From: Lachnospiraceae bacterium
GTDB lineage: Bacteria; Bacillota; Clostridia; Lachnospirales; Lachnospiraceae
Length of the DNA: 8,861 bases
Reading direction: 5' to 3'
Assembly: GCA_017613225.1 (NCBI GenBank)
Contig: JAGAEH010000028.1
Location: 1-8,861 of the forward strand
The notes beneath the pieces were generated by a model. That model was not told where the DNA came from. It saw only the letters and a program-made list of their open reading frames with translations, and did no database searches. A program made the translations under genes and the position numbers. This document shows positions 1 to 6,146 of the stretch, one piece after another (the stretch's first letter is position 1; every line of letters begins with the position of its first letter).

Positions 1-891
1 GGCAGGGCCGGGAAGAACGGCTGGACGGTGTTCGGCAAGAACAGCGACAAGACCGGAAACGCGGCCTTCGACTCGGAGCTCTACTACAAGAACCGCCAGA
101 TCAGCGTGGTGAACTGGTACGACAACCCGGACGGCAGCCACATCATCGGCGTTGCCGCGGCGGGTTCTACGGGCCTGAAAATGGGTCTGAACAGCCATGG
201 CGTGGCCGTGGGGACGAACTACGGCGAGACGGTGCTGGCCCAGAAAAAGGCGCTGGACGTGGACCAGAAGATGGCGGGGGACCGGGCCCAGATCGCCAGG
301 GAGGCGCTGACGGAAAAGACCGCCCTGGCGGCGGCGCAGAAGGCGGTGGCCTATGTGATGGAGCATCCGATGGCTTCCTCCGGCCTGCTGGAGTTTGCCG
401 ATCCGTACGAGGTCATCGTGGTGGAGAGCGCTTACGATTACGTAGCGCTGAGGCGCATCCGGGACGAGGTGGATTCCCGGGCGAACTTTTTCAACATCCT
501 GCCGCAGCTGAACCGTCCGGGCAACATCTCCAGCTTCTGCCGGTATCACCGTTCGCAGAAACTGCTGAAGGCCGCCGAAGGCGGCGTGACGGCGCAGGAC
601 CTGATCAGGATCTCCATGGATCACGCCAACGGGCCCGGGGGAAACTCCATCTGCAGGCACAGCCATTCCATGAAGAGCGCTACGCTGGCGGCGGCGGTGA
701 TGGAACTGAACGGTGATCATCCGGAGCAGTCCCTGATCCACATCGCGCTGGGGACGCCCTGCACGGCATGGACGTCGGAGGAGGGGCATCTGACTCTCAG
801 CATGAGTGACCCGGCGGAAGCGATCCCGGAGGGCTTCCGCAATGGCGAAGTGTTCCGGGAGTTCTGCCTGAACGAGCCGAAGACGGATTAA
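1..891 (+). CDS. Ntn-hydrolase-like protein, peptidase C45 / acyltransferase type (5' end outside window)
   Basis: Reading frame 1 is open from the first base of the window and ends at a TAA at 889-891, so about 296 residues are present and the N-terminus is missing. Counting from the first codon, a GKNSD motif sits at residues 12-16. A GLNSHGVAVG segment starts at residue 62, and SICRH lies at 216-220, followed by ALGTPC ending at residue 254. This order (GxNxD, GLNxxG, SICRH, then a late GxPC) is what I recognise from the C45 acyl-CoA:6-APA acyltransferase / carcinine-hydrolase-like branch of the Ntn hydrolases. In that family a cysteine exposed by self-cleavage is the nucleophile and acts on amide bonds. 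That cysteine normally lies 15-20 residues before NSD, so it should be just upstream of base 1 and cannot be checked. The related C69/secernin family shares the GKNSD-like start and is the main alternative. A GTG at 28 begins inside the conserved motif and is not the start. The substrate is unknown. A terminator follows, so this gene ends its own transcription unit. Confidence 0.72.
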   Translation, partial: GRAGKNGWTVFGKNSDKTGNAAFDSELYYKNRQISVVNWYDNPDGSHIIGVAAAGSTGLKMGLNSHGVAVGTNYGETVLAQKKALDVDQKMAGDRAQIAREALTEKTALAAAQKAVAYVMEHPMASSGLLEFADPYEVIVVESAYDYVALRRIRDEVDSRANFFNILPQLNRPGNISSFCRYHRSQKLLKAAEGGVTAQDLIRISMDHANGPGGNSICRHSHSMKSATLAAAVMELNGDHPEQSLIHIALGTPCTAWTSEEGHLTLSMSDPAEAIPEGFRNGEVFREFCLNEPKTD

Positions 892-910
892 AGAAGATCC
901 GCAGACAAGA

Positions 911-949
911 CCGTCCTGCCGCATCAAAGCCCCGGGACGGCCTTTTTTT
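911..949 (+). terminator. Rho-independent terminator after the Ntn-hydrolase gene
   Basis: An 8-bp stem, CCGTCCTG (911-918) against CGGGACGG (933-940) with one G-T wobble, encloses a 14-base loop. Two C and then seven T (943-949) follow directly. It lies 20 bases after the stop codon. The T-run is on the + strand, so it terminates rightward transcription and separates the first gene from the asparaginase unit. Confidence 0.85.
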
Positions 950-1041
950 GCCCTTTGAAAGGCTTTCCCCGAGGAGGCCGGCTTCCAGCCCAAAAGGCGC
1001 TTTGTATACGCAGGCGGTCTTTTTCATGCCTTTTCCGCCAT

Positions 1042-1054
1042 ATTTGCTGCAAAT
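1042..1054. promoter_or_regulatory. Perfect palindrome upstream of asparaginase promoter (possible operator)
   Basis: ATTTGC-T-GCAAAT is a perfect inverted repeat with 6-base arms and a single central base. It lies roughly 70-85 bases upstream of the predicted transcription start and is flanked by two copies of CATGCC (1025-1030 and 1065-1070). It has no T-run, so it is not a terminator. A regulator-binding site is possible, but a chance palindrome in an AT-rich spacer is not excluded. Confidence 0.3.
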
Positions 1055-1089
1055 GTCAGGCTGCCATGCCAATATTTTGTATTTTTTGC

Positions 1090-1118
1090 AAGACAAGCCC
1101 AAGATTTAGTGGTATAAT
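1090..1118 (+). promoter_or_regulatory. Extended -10 sigma-A-type promoter for the asparaginase-lgt unit
   Basis: A perfect TATAAT at 1113-1118 is preceded by TG one base upstream (1110-1111), giving the extended -10 form TGnTATAAT. With a 17-base spacer the -35 position reads AAGACA (1090-1095), matching TTGACA at four of six bases. The stretch just upstream, about 1070-1089, is A/T-rich and could act as an UP element. Transcription should start near 1125, leaving a leader of about 38 bases. An AGGAG at 1150-1154, eight bases before the ATG at 1163, supports that start. The spacer from 892 to 1162 holds no gene I can support, only the terminator, this promoter and a palindrome at 1042-1054. 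Confidence 0.8.
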
Positions 1119-1162
1119 ACCTAAAACTATGTCCAGGTAGTATCACGATAGGAGCGAAACCG

Positions 1163-2173
1163 ATGACTGACAGATATTGGAACATAGACATACCGTCCAT
1201 CGACAAGCCGGGCACCGTGGTGGTGCTGGCCACCGGCGGCACCATTGCCGGCGTGGGAGAGACGGGCAAGAGCACCGTGTATGCCTCGGGGCAGATCTCC
1301 GGGGACGACCTGGTGGCCGCGATCCCCGAGATCCGGAACGTGGCCAACGTGGAGACGGTGCAGGTGTGCAACATCAATTCGGATGACATCACCGACGCCC
1401 ACTGGATCCGCATGGCGAAGCTGATCAACGTGCTGGCCAGGAAGGAAAACGTAGCGGGTTTCGTGATCACCCACGGCACCGACACCATGGAGGAGACGGC
1501 CTATTTCCTGAACCTGACGGTGAAGACGGTCAAGCCGGTGGTGCTGACCGGTTCCATGCGTCCGGCCACCGCCTTTTCGGCGGACGGCCCCATGAATCTG
1601 TACCAGTCCATCTGCGTGGCGTCCAACCCGATCTCCTGCGGACGGGGCGTGCTGATGGTCTTTTCCGACAACGTCTACTCGGCCCGCTCGGTAGTGAAGT
1701 CCAGCTCCTATTCCATGACGGCCATGTCCGGCGGCACCATCGGCGCCATCGGCATCGTCCGGGACGGCGAAGTCTACTACTATGAGACCACCGCGAAGAC
1801 CCACACGGTGAACACGGAGTTTGACGTGATCGGGATCGACGCGCTGCCCAAGGTCTCCGTAGTGTTTTTCCACGCGGACGCGGACGTGGGCATGCTGGAA
1901 TACGCGGTGCAGCATTCGGACGGCGTGGTGCTGGCCGGCGCCGGAGCGGGAGAGTTCAGCCTGGCTTACAAGGCGGTGATCGAAAAGCTCACCGTGCCGC
2001 TGGTGGTGAGCACCCGCATCGAGGACGGCATCATCACCCAGAAATCGCTGATGTGCCCGAACACGGTGGCTGCCAACAACCTGCAGCCTCAGAAGGCGGC
2101 GGTGCTGCTGCGCCTGGCGCTGACCATCACAAAGGATCACGACGAGCTGGTACGGATCTTTTCAACATATTGA
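1163..2173 (+). CDS. L-asparaginase, type II-like sequence but without signal peptide
   Basis: This 336-residue protein hydrolyses L-asparagine to aspartate and ammonia. The sequence closely follows the bacterial asparaginase/glutaminase fold, with both active-site signatures intact. The nucleophile region ATGGTIAG has Thr27, and Tyr40 is the flap tyrosine. Ser73 is the substrate-binding serine in NINSDD. The second motif HGTDTMEETA has Thr106 and Asp107, and Lys179 in ARSVVKSS completes the Thr-Asp-Lys relay (equivalent to T12, Y25, S58, T89, D90 and K162 in E. coli AnsB). Overall it resembles type II enzymes (GFVITHGTDTMEETAYFL, SADGPMNLY), but only about 16 polar residues precede the first strand. 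No signal peptide is visible, so I infer that it is cytoplasmic. The length is normal for the family. The start is set by AGGAG eight bases upstream. It is the first gene after a strong promoter and lies 21 bases before lgt, with no terminator between. Some family members also use glutamine. Confidence 0.93.
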   Translation: MTDRYWNIDIPSIDKPGTVVVLATGGTIAGVGETGKSTVYASGQISGDDLVAAIPEIRNVANVETVQVCNINSDDITDAHWIRMAKLINVLARKENVAGFVITHGTDTMEETAYFLNLTVKTVKPVVLTGSMRPATAFSADGPMNLYQSICVASNPISCGRGVLMVFSDNVYSARSVVKSSSYSMTAMSGGTIGAIGIVRDGEVYYYETTAKTHTVNTEFDVIGIDALPKVSVVFFHADADVGMLEYAVQHSDGVVLAGAGAGEFSLAYKAVIEKLTVPLVVSTRIEDGIITQKSLMCPNTVAANNLQPQKAAVLLRLALTITKDHDELVRIFSTY

Positions 2174-2194
2174 CCGAACTGAGGGAGAGTAATT

Positions 2195-3379
2195 ATGAGA
2201 CCGATTCTGTTTTCGATAGGCAGTTTGAACGTATACGGCTACGGGCTGATGTTCGCGCTGGGCATCCTGGCAGGCGTGTGGCTGACCATGCACCTGGCCA
2301 AACGGCGGGATGAGGACGCGGACTTCATCTTCAACATGGCCATCTACGTGGTGATCTTCGGCTTTCTGGGCTCCAAGCTGCTTCACCTGCTGACGGTGCT
2401 GCCGGAGCTGATGGAGGACCCGCTGGGCACGCTGAAGAGCAGCATCACCCAGGGCTTCGTGGTATACGGTTCCACCATCGCCGGGATCCTGACCATCATC
2501 ATCTACTCCCGGAAGCACAAGAAGGACATGTGGAAATACACCGATCTGGCCATGCCCGGCCTGGCGCTGGGACAGGCCATCGGCCGCGTGGGCTGCCTGC
2601 TGGCGGGCTGCTGCTACGGTATCCGCTATGACGGCGCCTGCGCCATCACCTTCCCTCCGGGAAGCTCCGCCCCCACGGGCATTCCGCTGTTCCCCGTACA
2701 GCCTCTTTCCGCCATCGCCAACCTGCTGCTGATGGTGGTCCTGCTGCTGTATCTGAAGCGCAACAAGATCTACGGCCGGGTGACCGCGCTGTGGATGATG
2801 CTCTACAGCCTGGGCAGGGGCCTGATCGAGATCGTCCGGGACGATCCCCGCGGAAACGTGGGCATTTTCAGCACTTCCCAGTTTATCTCCCTGATCCTCT
2901 TCGTGCTGGGACTGGCCCTGTTCATCTATCTGACAAAGCATAAGGCGGCGCTGGATCCGGTGCTGGAACTGGACGACGAAGAGGACGGGACCGACTACCG
3001 GGAGGACGAAGACGGCGAGATCGACCTGGTGGACCTGAGCCCTGTTGAGGCCGCGGAAGGCGCGGCGGCCAAGGCTGTCCGCAAGGCGGATGATCTTTCC
3101 AAAGGCTCGGAAGAAGTGGTGGAAGATCTGGCCGGCGAGGCGGAAAAGATGATGGATGAGATCGAGGACGCTGCCGAAGAGCCGGACGAGATGCTGAAGG
3201 ACATGACGGAGGAGATCCCTTCCCTGCCGGAAGACATCGCGGGGGAGACCGCGGAACTGGCGGACATGGCCGCCGAGGAGGCGGCGAAGGCCATCGATAC
3301 GGTGGACGATTCCGCCGATGAGGCCAAGGCAGCGCTGGAGGAGATCCTGACGGATCTGGAGACGAAGCAGCTTAAATGA
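2195..3379 (+). CDS. lgt: Prolipoprotein diacylglyceryl transferase with long acidic C-terminal tail
   Basis: Lgt moves diacylglycerol from phosphatidylglycerol onto the lipobox cysteine of prolipoproteins in the cytoplasmic membrane, the first step of lipoprotein maturation. Residues 1-248 form the usual multi-membrane-segment core. It begins GSLNVYGYGLMFALG, has GFVVYGSTIAG at 87-97 and the Lgt signature GRVGCLLAGCCYG at 130-142 (Arg131 matches the essential Arg143 of E. coli). The substrate-side segment FPVQP is at 166-170 and GRGLIEIVRDDPR at 207-219. Tyr91 stands where E. coli has His103, a variant I recall from clostridial proteins. After the last membrane segment (about 229-247) comes a hydrophilic tail, residues 250-394. 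By hand count 254-394 has 52 Asp/Glu against 11 Lys/Arg, and no Cys, Trp, His or Phe. Typical Lgt proteins are 260-300 residues. A ribosome-binding site GGGAGAG (2183-2189) sets the start. The stop overlaps the next start as ATGA. Confidence 0.95.
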   Translation: MRPILFSIGSLNVYGYGLMFALGILAGVWLTMHLAKRRDEDADFIFNMAIYVVIFGFLGSKLLHLLTVLPELMEDPLGTLKSSITQGFVVYGSTIAGILTIIIYSRKHKKDMWKYTDLAMPGLALGQAIGRVGCLLAGCCYGIRYDGACAITFPPGSSAPTGIPLFPVQPLSAIANLLLMVVLLLYLKRNKIYGRVTALWMMLYSLGRGLIEIVRDDPRGNVGIFSTSQFISLILFVLGLALFIYLTKHKAALDPVLELDDEEDGTDYREDEDGEIDLVDLSPVEAAEGAAAKAVRKADDLSKGSEEVVEDLAGEAEKMMDEIEDAAEEPDEMLKDMTEEIPSLPEDIAGETAELADMAAEEAAKAIDTVDDSADEAKAALEEILTDLETKQLK

Positions 3380-4734
3380 GAAGAAAAGGACAGAGGATAG
3401 ACGCCATAGAACCCGGCTCCATCGGCGAAGAGCTGGAGCTGGAACCGGGGGACATCCTGGTCAGCATCAACGGCCAGCCGGTGGAAGACGTACTGGACTA
3501 CCGCTTCCTGTGCCGCGACGAGTATCTGGAGATCCTGATCCGCCGGGGCGACGAAGAGGGCGTCTTTGAGGTGGAGAAGGACGAGGAAGAGGACCTGGGA
3601 CTGGTCTTTGACAACGACCTGATGGACGAGTACCGCTCCTGCGGCAACAAGTGCATCTTCTGCTTCATCGACCAGATGCCGCCGGGCATGCGTCCTACGC
3701 TGTACTTCAAGGACGACGACGCCCGCCTGTCCTTTCTGCAGGGCAACTACGTGACCCTGACCAACATCACGAAGCACGACATGGAGCGGATCCTCCGCTA
3801 CAGGCTGGAGCCCATCAACATCTCCGTCCATACCACGGACCCGGAGCTGCGGGTGAAGATGCTGAACAACCGCATGGCGGGGAAGTCGCTGGAAAAGATA
3901 CGGCAGCTCTACGACGCGGGCCTGGAGATGAACGGCCAGATCGTGCTGTGCGAGGGCATCAACGACGGCGAAAAGCTGAAGCAGACCATAGAAGACCTGT
4001 CCCGGTACCTGCCCTACTTCCGCAGTCTCTCGGTGGTGCCGGTGGGACTGACGAAGTTCCGGGAGCATCTGTATCCCCTGCATCCGGTGTCCCAGAAGTG
4101 CCTGAACGAGACCATCGACATCGTGGAGGAGTTCCAGAGGAAGATCTATCCCCAGTGGGGCCTGCACTTTGTCCATGCCAGCGACGAGTTCTACCTGAAC
4201 ACGGGCCGGCCCATCCCGGAGGCGGAGCGCTACGACGGCTATCTGCAGATCGAAAACGGCGTGGGCATGCGGCGGCTTCTGGAGGATGAATTCCGGGAAG
4301 CCCTGGCGGAGCGGGAAGGCGACGGCAGGGAGAGGCATGTGACCATCGCCACCGGCAAGCTGGCGGAGCTCTTCATGGGAGACCTGCTGGACGAGTTTCG
4401 AAAAAAGTTCCCCAACGTGCAGGTGGACCTGGCGGGGATCGTCAATCACTTCTTCGGCGAGACCATCACCGTGTCCGGCCTGATCACCGGTCAGGACCTG
4501 ATCGCCCAGCTGAAGGGCAGGGACCTGGGAAGCGAAGTGCTGATCACCATCAACATGCTGCGCAACGGCGAGAACGTGATGCTGGACGACCTGACCACGG
4601 ACGACGTGGAGGATGCCCTGGGGGTGAAGCTCAGGGTGACGGGCTCCAGCGGCGGCGAGCTGCTGGCGGCGCTGCTGGGGGAAGAGAGCCATCTGACCTC
4701 TTTCCGAAGCTATCCGGAGTGGGAAAAGGCCTGA
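3376..4734 (+). CDS. PDZ / radical-SAM / DUF512 protein of unknown function
   Basis: This 452-residue protein has three parts. Residues about 5-70 form a PDZ-like domain (IDAIEPGSIGEELELEPGD, then ILVSINGQPVEDV). A radical-SAM region follows, with CGNKCIFC at 89-96, whose Cys89, Cys93 and Cys96 fit the CxxxCxxC cluster that binds 4Fe-4S and S-adenosylmethionine. The motif runs straight into FIDQMPPGMRPTLYFKDDD, typical of this family. The C-terminal half, about 225-435, matches DUF512 (VVPVGLTKFREHLYPL, then a TIATGKLAELF segment). The family is annotated as an Fe-S oxidoreductase related to the NifB/MoaA group, but to my knowledge no reaction has been established. The length is normal and no part is missing. 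Its ATG overlaps the lgt stop (ATGA), and the nearest Shine-Dalgarno-like GGAG is 14 bases away, so it probably depends on ribosomes finishing lgt. It precedes der, a neighbourhood common in Clostridia that hints at a link to ribosomes or the envelope. Confidence 0.9.
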   Translation: MRRKGQRIDAIEPGSIGEELELEPGDILVSINGQPVEDVLDYRFLCRDEYLEILIRRGDEEGVFEVEKDEEEDLGLVFDNDLMDEYRSCGNKCIFCFIDQMPPGMRPTLYFKDDDARLSFLQGNYVTLTNITKHDMERILRYRLEPINISVHTTDPELRVKMLNNRMAGKSLEKIRQLYDAGLEMNGQIVLCEGINDGEKLKQTIEDLSRYLPYFRSLSVVPVGLTKFREHLYPLHPVSQKCLNETIDIVEEFQRKIYPQWGLHFVHASDEFYLNTGRPIPEAERYDGYLQIENGVGMRRLLEDEFREALAEREGDGRERHVTIATGKLAELFMGDLLDEFRKKFPNVQVDLAGIVNHFFGETITVSGLITGQDLIAQLKGRDLGSEVLITINMLRNGENVMLDDLTTDDVEDALGVKLRVTGSSGGELLAALLGEESHLTSFRSYPEWEKA

Positions 4735-4781
4735 TCCGGGGGATGCCTGCAGCAATTGTAACATTTTTGTAATAAATAGAG

Positions 4782-4794
4782 GCGGAACATCCGC
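4782..4794. promoter_or_regulatory. Inverted repeat abutting the der -10 box (possible operator)
   Basis: GCGGA-ACA-TCCGC is a perfect 5-bp inverted repeat with a 3-base centre that ends at the base before TATAAT, so it fills part of the -35/-10 spacer. The heptamer CGGAACA inside it (4783-4789) recurs at 4806-4812 on the other side of the -10 box, 23 bases later. The placement suits a repressor site, but the elements are short and chance is possible. Confidence 0.3.
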
Positions 4795-4816
4795 TATAAT
4801 AGAAACGGAACAAACT
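4795..4816 (+). promoter_or_regulatory. -10 box and very short leader for der-plsY
   Basis: A perfect TATAAT lies at 4795-4800, only 16 bases before the der ATG at 4817. No good -35 is present at 17-18 bases (the sequence there is AATAAAT); TTGTAA copies at 4756-4761 and 4767-4772 are too far upstream. Transcription from this box would start near 4807, giving a leader of about 10 bases with only CGGAA as a weak ribosome-binding site. I see no terminator between the DUF512 stop (4734) and this point, so read-through from upstream is also likely. Confidence 0.55.
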
Positions 4817-6145
4817 ATGAGCAAACCAATCATTGCGATCATCGGAAGACCGAATGTCGGCAAATCCACGCTGTTCAACGTGCTGGCGGGGGAGCGCATC
4901 TCCATCGTCCAGGACACGCCCGGCGTGACCAGAGACCGCATCTACGCGGACTTTGAGTGGCTGGACCGCAGTTTTACCCTGATCGACACCGGCGGCATCG
5001 AGCCGGACAGCAGCGACCAGATCCTGAGCAGCATGCGGGATCAGGCCCAGATCGCCATCGAGACGGCGGATCTGATCATCTTCCTGGTGGATGCCAGGGA
5101 AGGCCTGGTGGACGCGGACGAAAAGGTGGCGGACATGCTGCGGCGGGCCGGAAAGCCCGTGCTGCTGGTGGTCAACAAGGTGGACAATTTCCAGAAGCAG
5201 CTGCCGGACATCTACGAGTTCTACAAGCTGGGGGTGGGGGATCCCATCCCGATCTCCGCGGCTTCCAGGCTGGGCATCGGCGACATGCTGGACGAGGCGG
5301 CGAAGCTGCTGCCCGTCAGGACCGGAGAGAACGAGGAGGACGACCGTCCCCGCATCGCCATCGTGGGCAAGCCCAACGTGGGCAAGTCCTCCATGGTGAA
5401 CCGCCTGCTGGGGGAGGAGCGGATGATCGTCTCCGACGTGGCCGGCACCACCAGGGACGCGGTGGACACCGCCGTGACCTACAACAAAAAGGAATACGTG
5501 CTGATCGACACCGCCGGCCTGCGCCGCAAGAGCAAGATCAAAGAGGAGATCGAGCGCTATTCCATCATCCGCGCCGTGACCGCCGTGGAGCGGGCAGACG
5601 TGGTGCTCTTAGTGATCGATGCCGATGACGGTGTCTCCGAACAGGACGCCAAGATCGCAGGCATCGCCCACGACCGGGGAAAGGGCATTCTGATCGTCGT
5701 CAACAAGTGGGACAAGATCGAGAAGAATGACAAGACCTCCAAGGAATTTGAAAACAAAATACGGCAGACCCTGTCCTTCCTTCCCTATGCGGAGATCGTC
5801 TTTGTTTCGGCAAAGACCGGGCAGAGGCTGGTCAAGCTCTACGACTACATCGACACCATCATCGCCAACCAGAACCTCCGGATCGCCACCGGCGTATTAA
5901 ACGAGATCCTGGCAGATGCAACGGTGATGAAGCAGCCGCCCTCCGACAAGGGCAGAAGGCTGCGCCTGTACTACATCACGCAGGTGGCCGTAAAGCCGCC
6001 CACCTTTGTGATCTTCATCAATGATAAGGAACTGACACACTTTTCATACACGAGATATCTGGAGAACCAGCTCCGCGAAGCCTTCGGTTTCAAGGGCACG
6101 GCGATCAGGATCATCTACAGAGAAAGAAAGGGCGAGAGGGAATAA
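4817..6145 (+). CDS. der: Ribosome-assembly GTPase Der (EngA)
   Basis: Der is an essential GTPase with two GTP-binding domains that acts in late assembly of the 50S ribosomal subunit. Here 442 residues is the expected length. The first G domain has P-loop GRPNVGKS (10-17), switch I TPGVTRD (34-40), DTGG (57-60) and NKVD (120-123). An acidic linker (about 168-177) joins it to the second G domain, with P-loop GKPNVGKS (184-191), AGTTRDA (209-215), DTAG (231-234) and NKWD (296-299). The C-terminal KH-like domain covers about 354-438 and contains the typical KGRRLRLYYITQ and PPTFVIFIND stretches. All nucleotide-binding motifs are intact. The start ATG is fixed by the conserved SKPIIAIIGRPNVGKS opening, although its ribosome-binding site is weak. 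plsY begins one base after the stop, so the two are surely co-transcribed. The identification is not in doubt. Confidence 0.98.
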   Translation: MSKPIIAIIGRPNVGKSTLFNVLAGERISIVQDTPGVTRDRIYADFEWLDRSFTLIDTGGIEPDSSDQILSSMRDQAQIAIETADLIIFLVDAREGLVDADEKVADMLRRAGKPVLLVVNKVDNFQKQLPDIYEFYKLGVGDPIPISAASRLGIGDMLDEAAKLLPVRTGENEEDDRPRIAIVGKPNVGKSSMVNRLLGEERMIVSDVAGTTRDAVDTAVTYNKKEYVLIDTAGLRRKSKIKEEIERYSIIRAVTAVERADVVLLVIDADDGVSEQDAKIAGIAHDRGKGILIVVNKWDKIEKNDKTSKEFENKIRQTLSFLPYAEIVFVSAKTGQRLVKLYDYIDTIIANQNLRIATGVLNEILADATVMKQPPSDKGRRLRLYYITQVAVKPPTFVIFINDKELTHFSYTRYLENQLREAFGFKGTAIRIIYRERKGERE

Positions 6146-6146
6146 A

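Noticed and set aside
952..962. Short hairpin CCTTT-G-AAAGG after the first terminator
   Set aside because: Five weak pairs around a one-base loop and no following T-run; too small to be a second terminator.
996..1025. Possible second terminator near GGCGGTCTTTTT
   Set aside because: The T-run is present but no stable stem ends directly before it; the best pairing (GGCT/AGCC nearby) is four bases and misplaced.
797..1488. Minus-strand open frames across the 892-1162 spacer
   Set aside because: They overlap confirmed coding sequence, read through a terminator and promoter of the other strand, and have no recognisable protein features.
1127..2140. Minus-strand open frame of 337 codons opposite the asparaginase
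   Set aside because: Composition is dominated by His, Gly, Arg and Val, with no recognisable motif. The opposite strand encodes a complete asparaginase with all catalytic residues.
2162..2941. Minus-strand open frame of 259 codons opposite the Lgt core
   Set aside because: Gln/His-rich antisense shadow. It stops where the acidic tail begins and has no plausible start signal.
2995..4941. Very long minus-strand open frame (648 codons) opposite lgt tail, the DUF512 gene and the start of der
   Set aside because: It is rich in His, Gln, Val and Ser runs typical of antisense reading of GC-rich codons, matches no family I know, and overlaps three certain genes on the other strand.
4957..5628. Second + strand frame of 223 codons inside der
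   Set aside because: Arg/Gly/Gln-rich out-of-frame reading of der. The der frame has all GTPase motifs.
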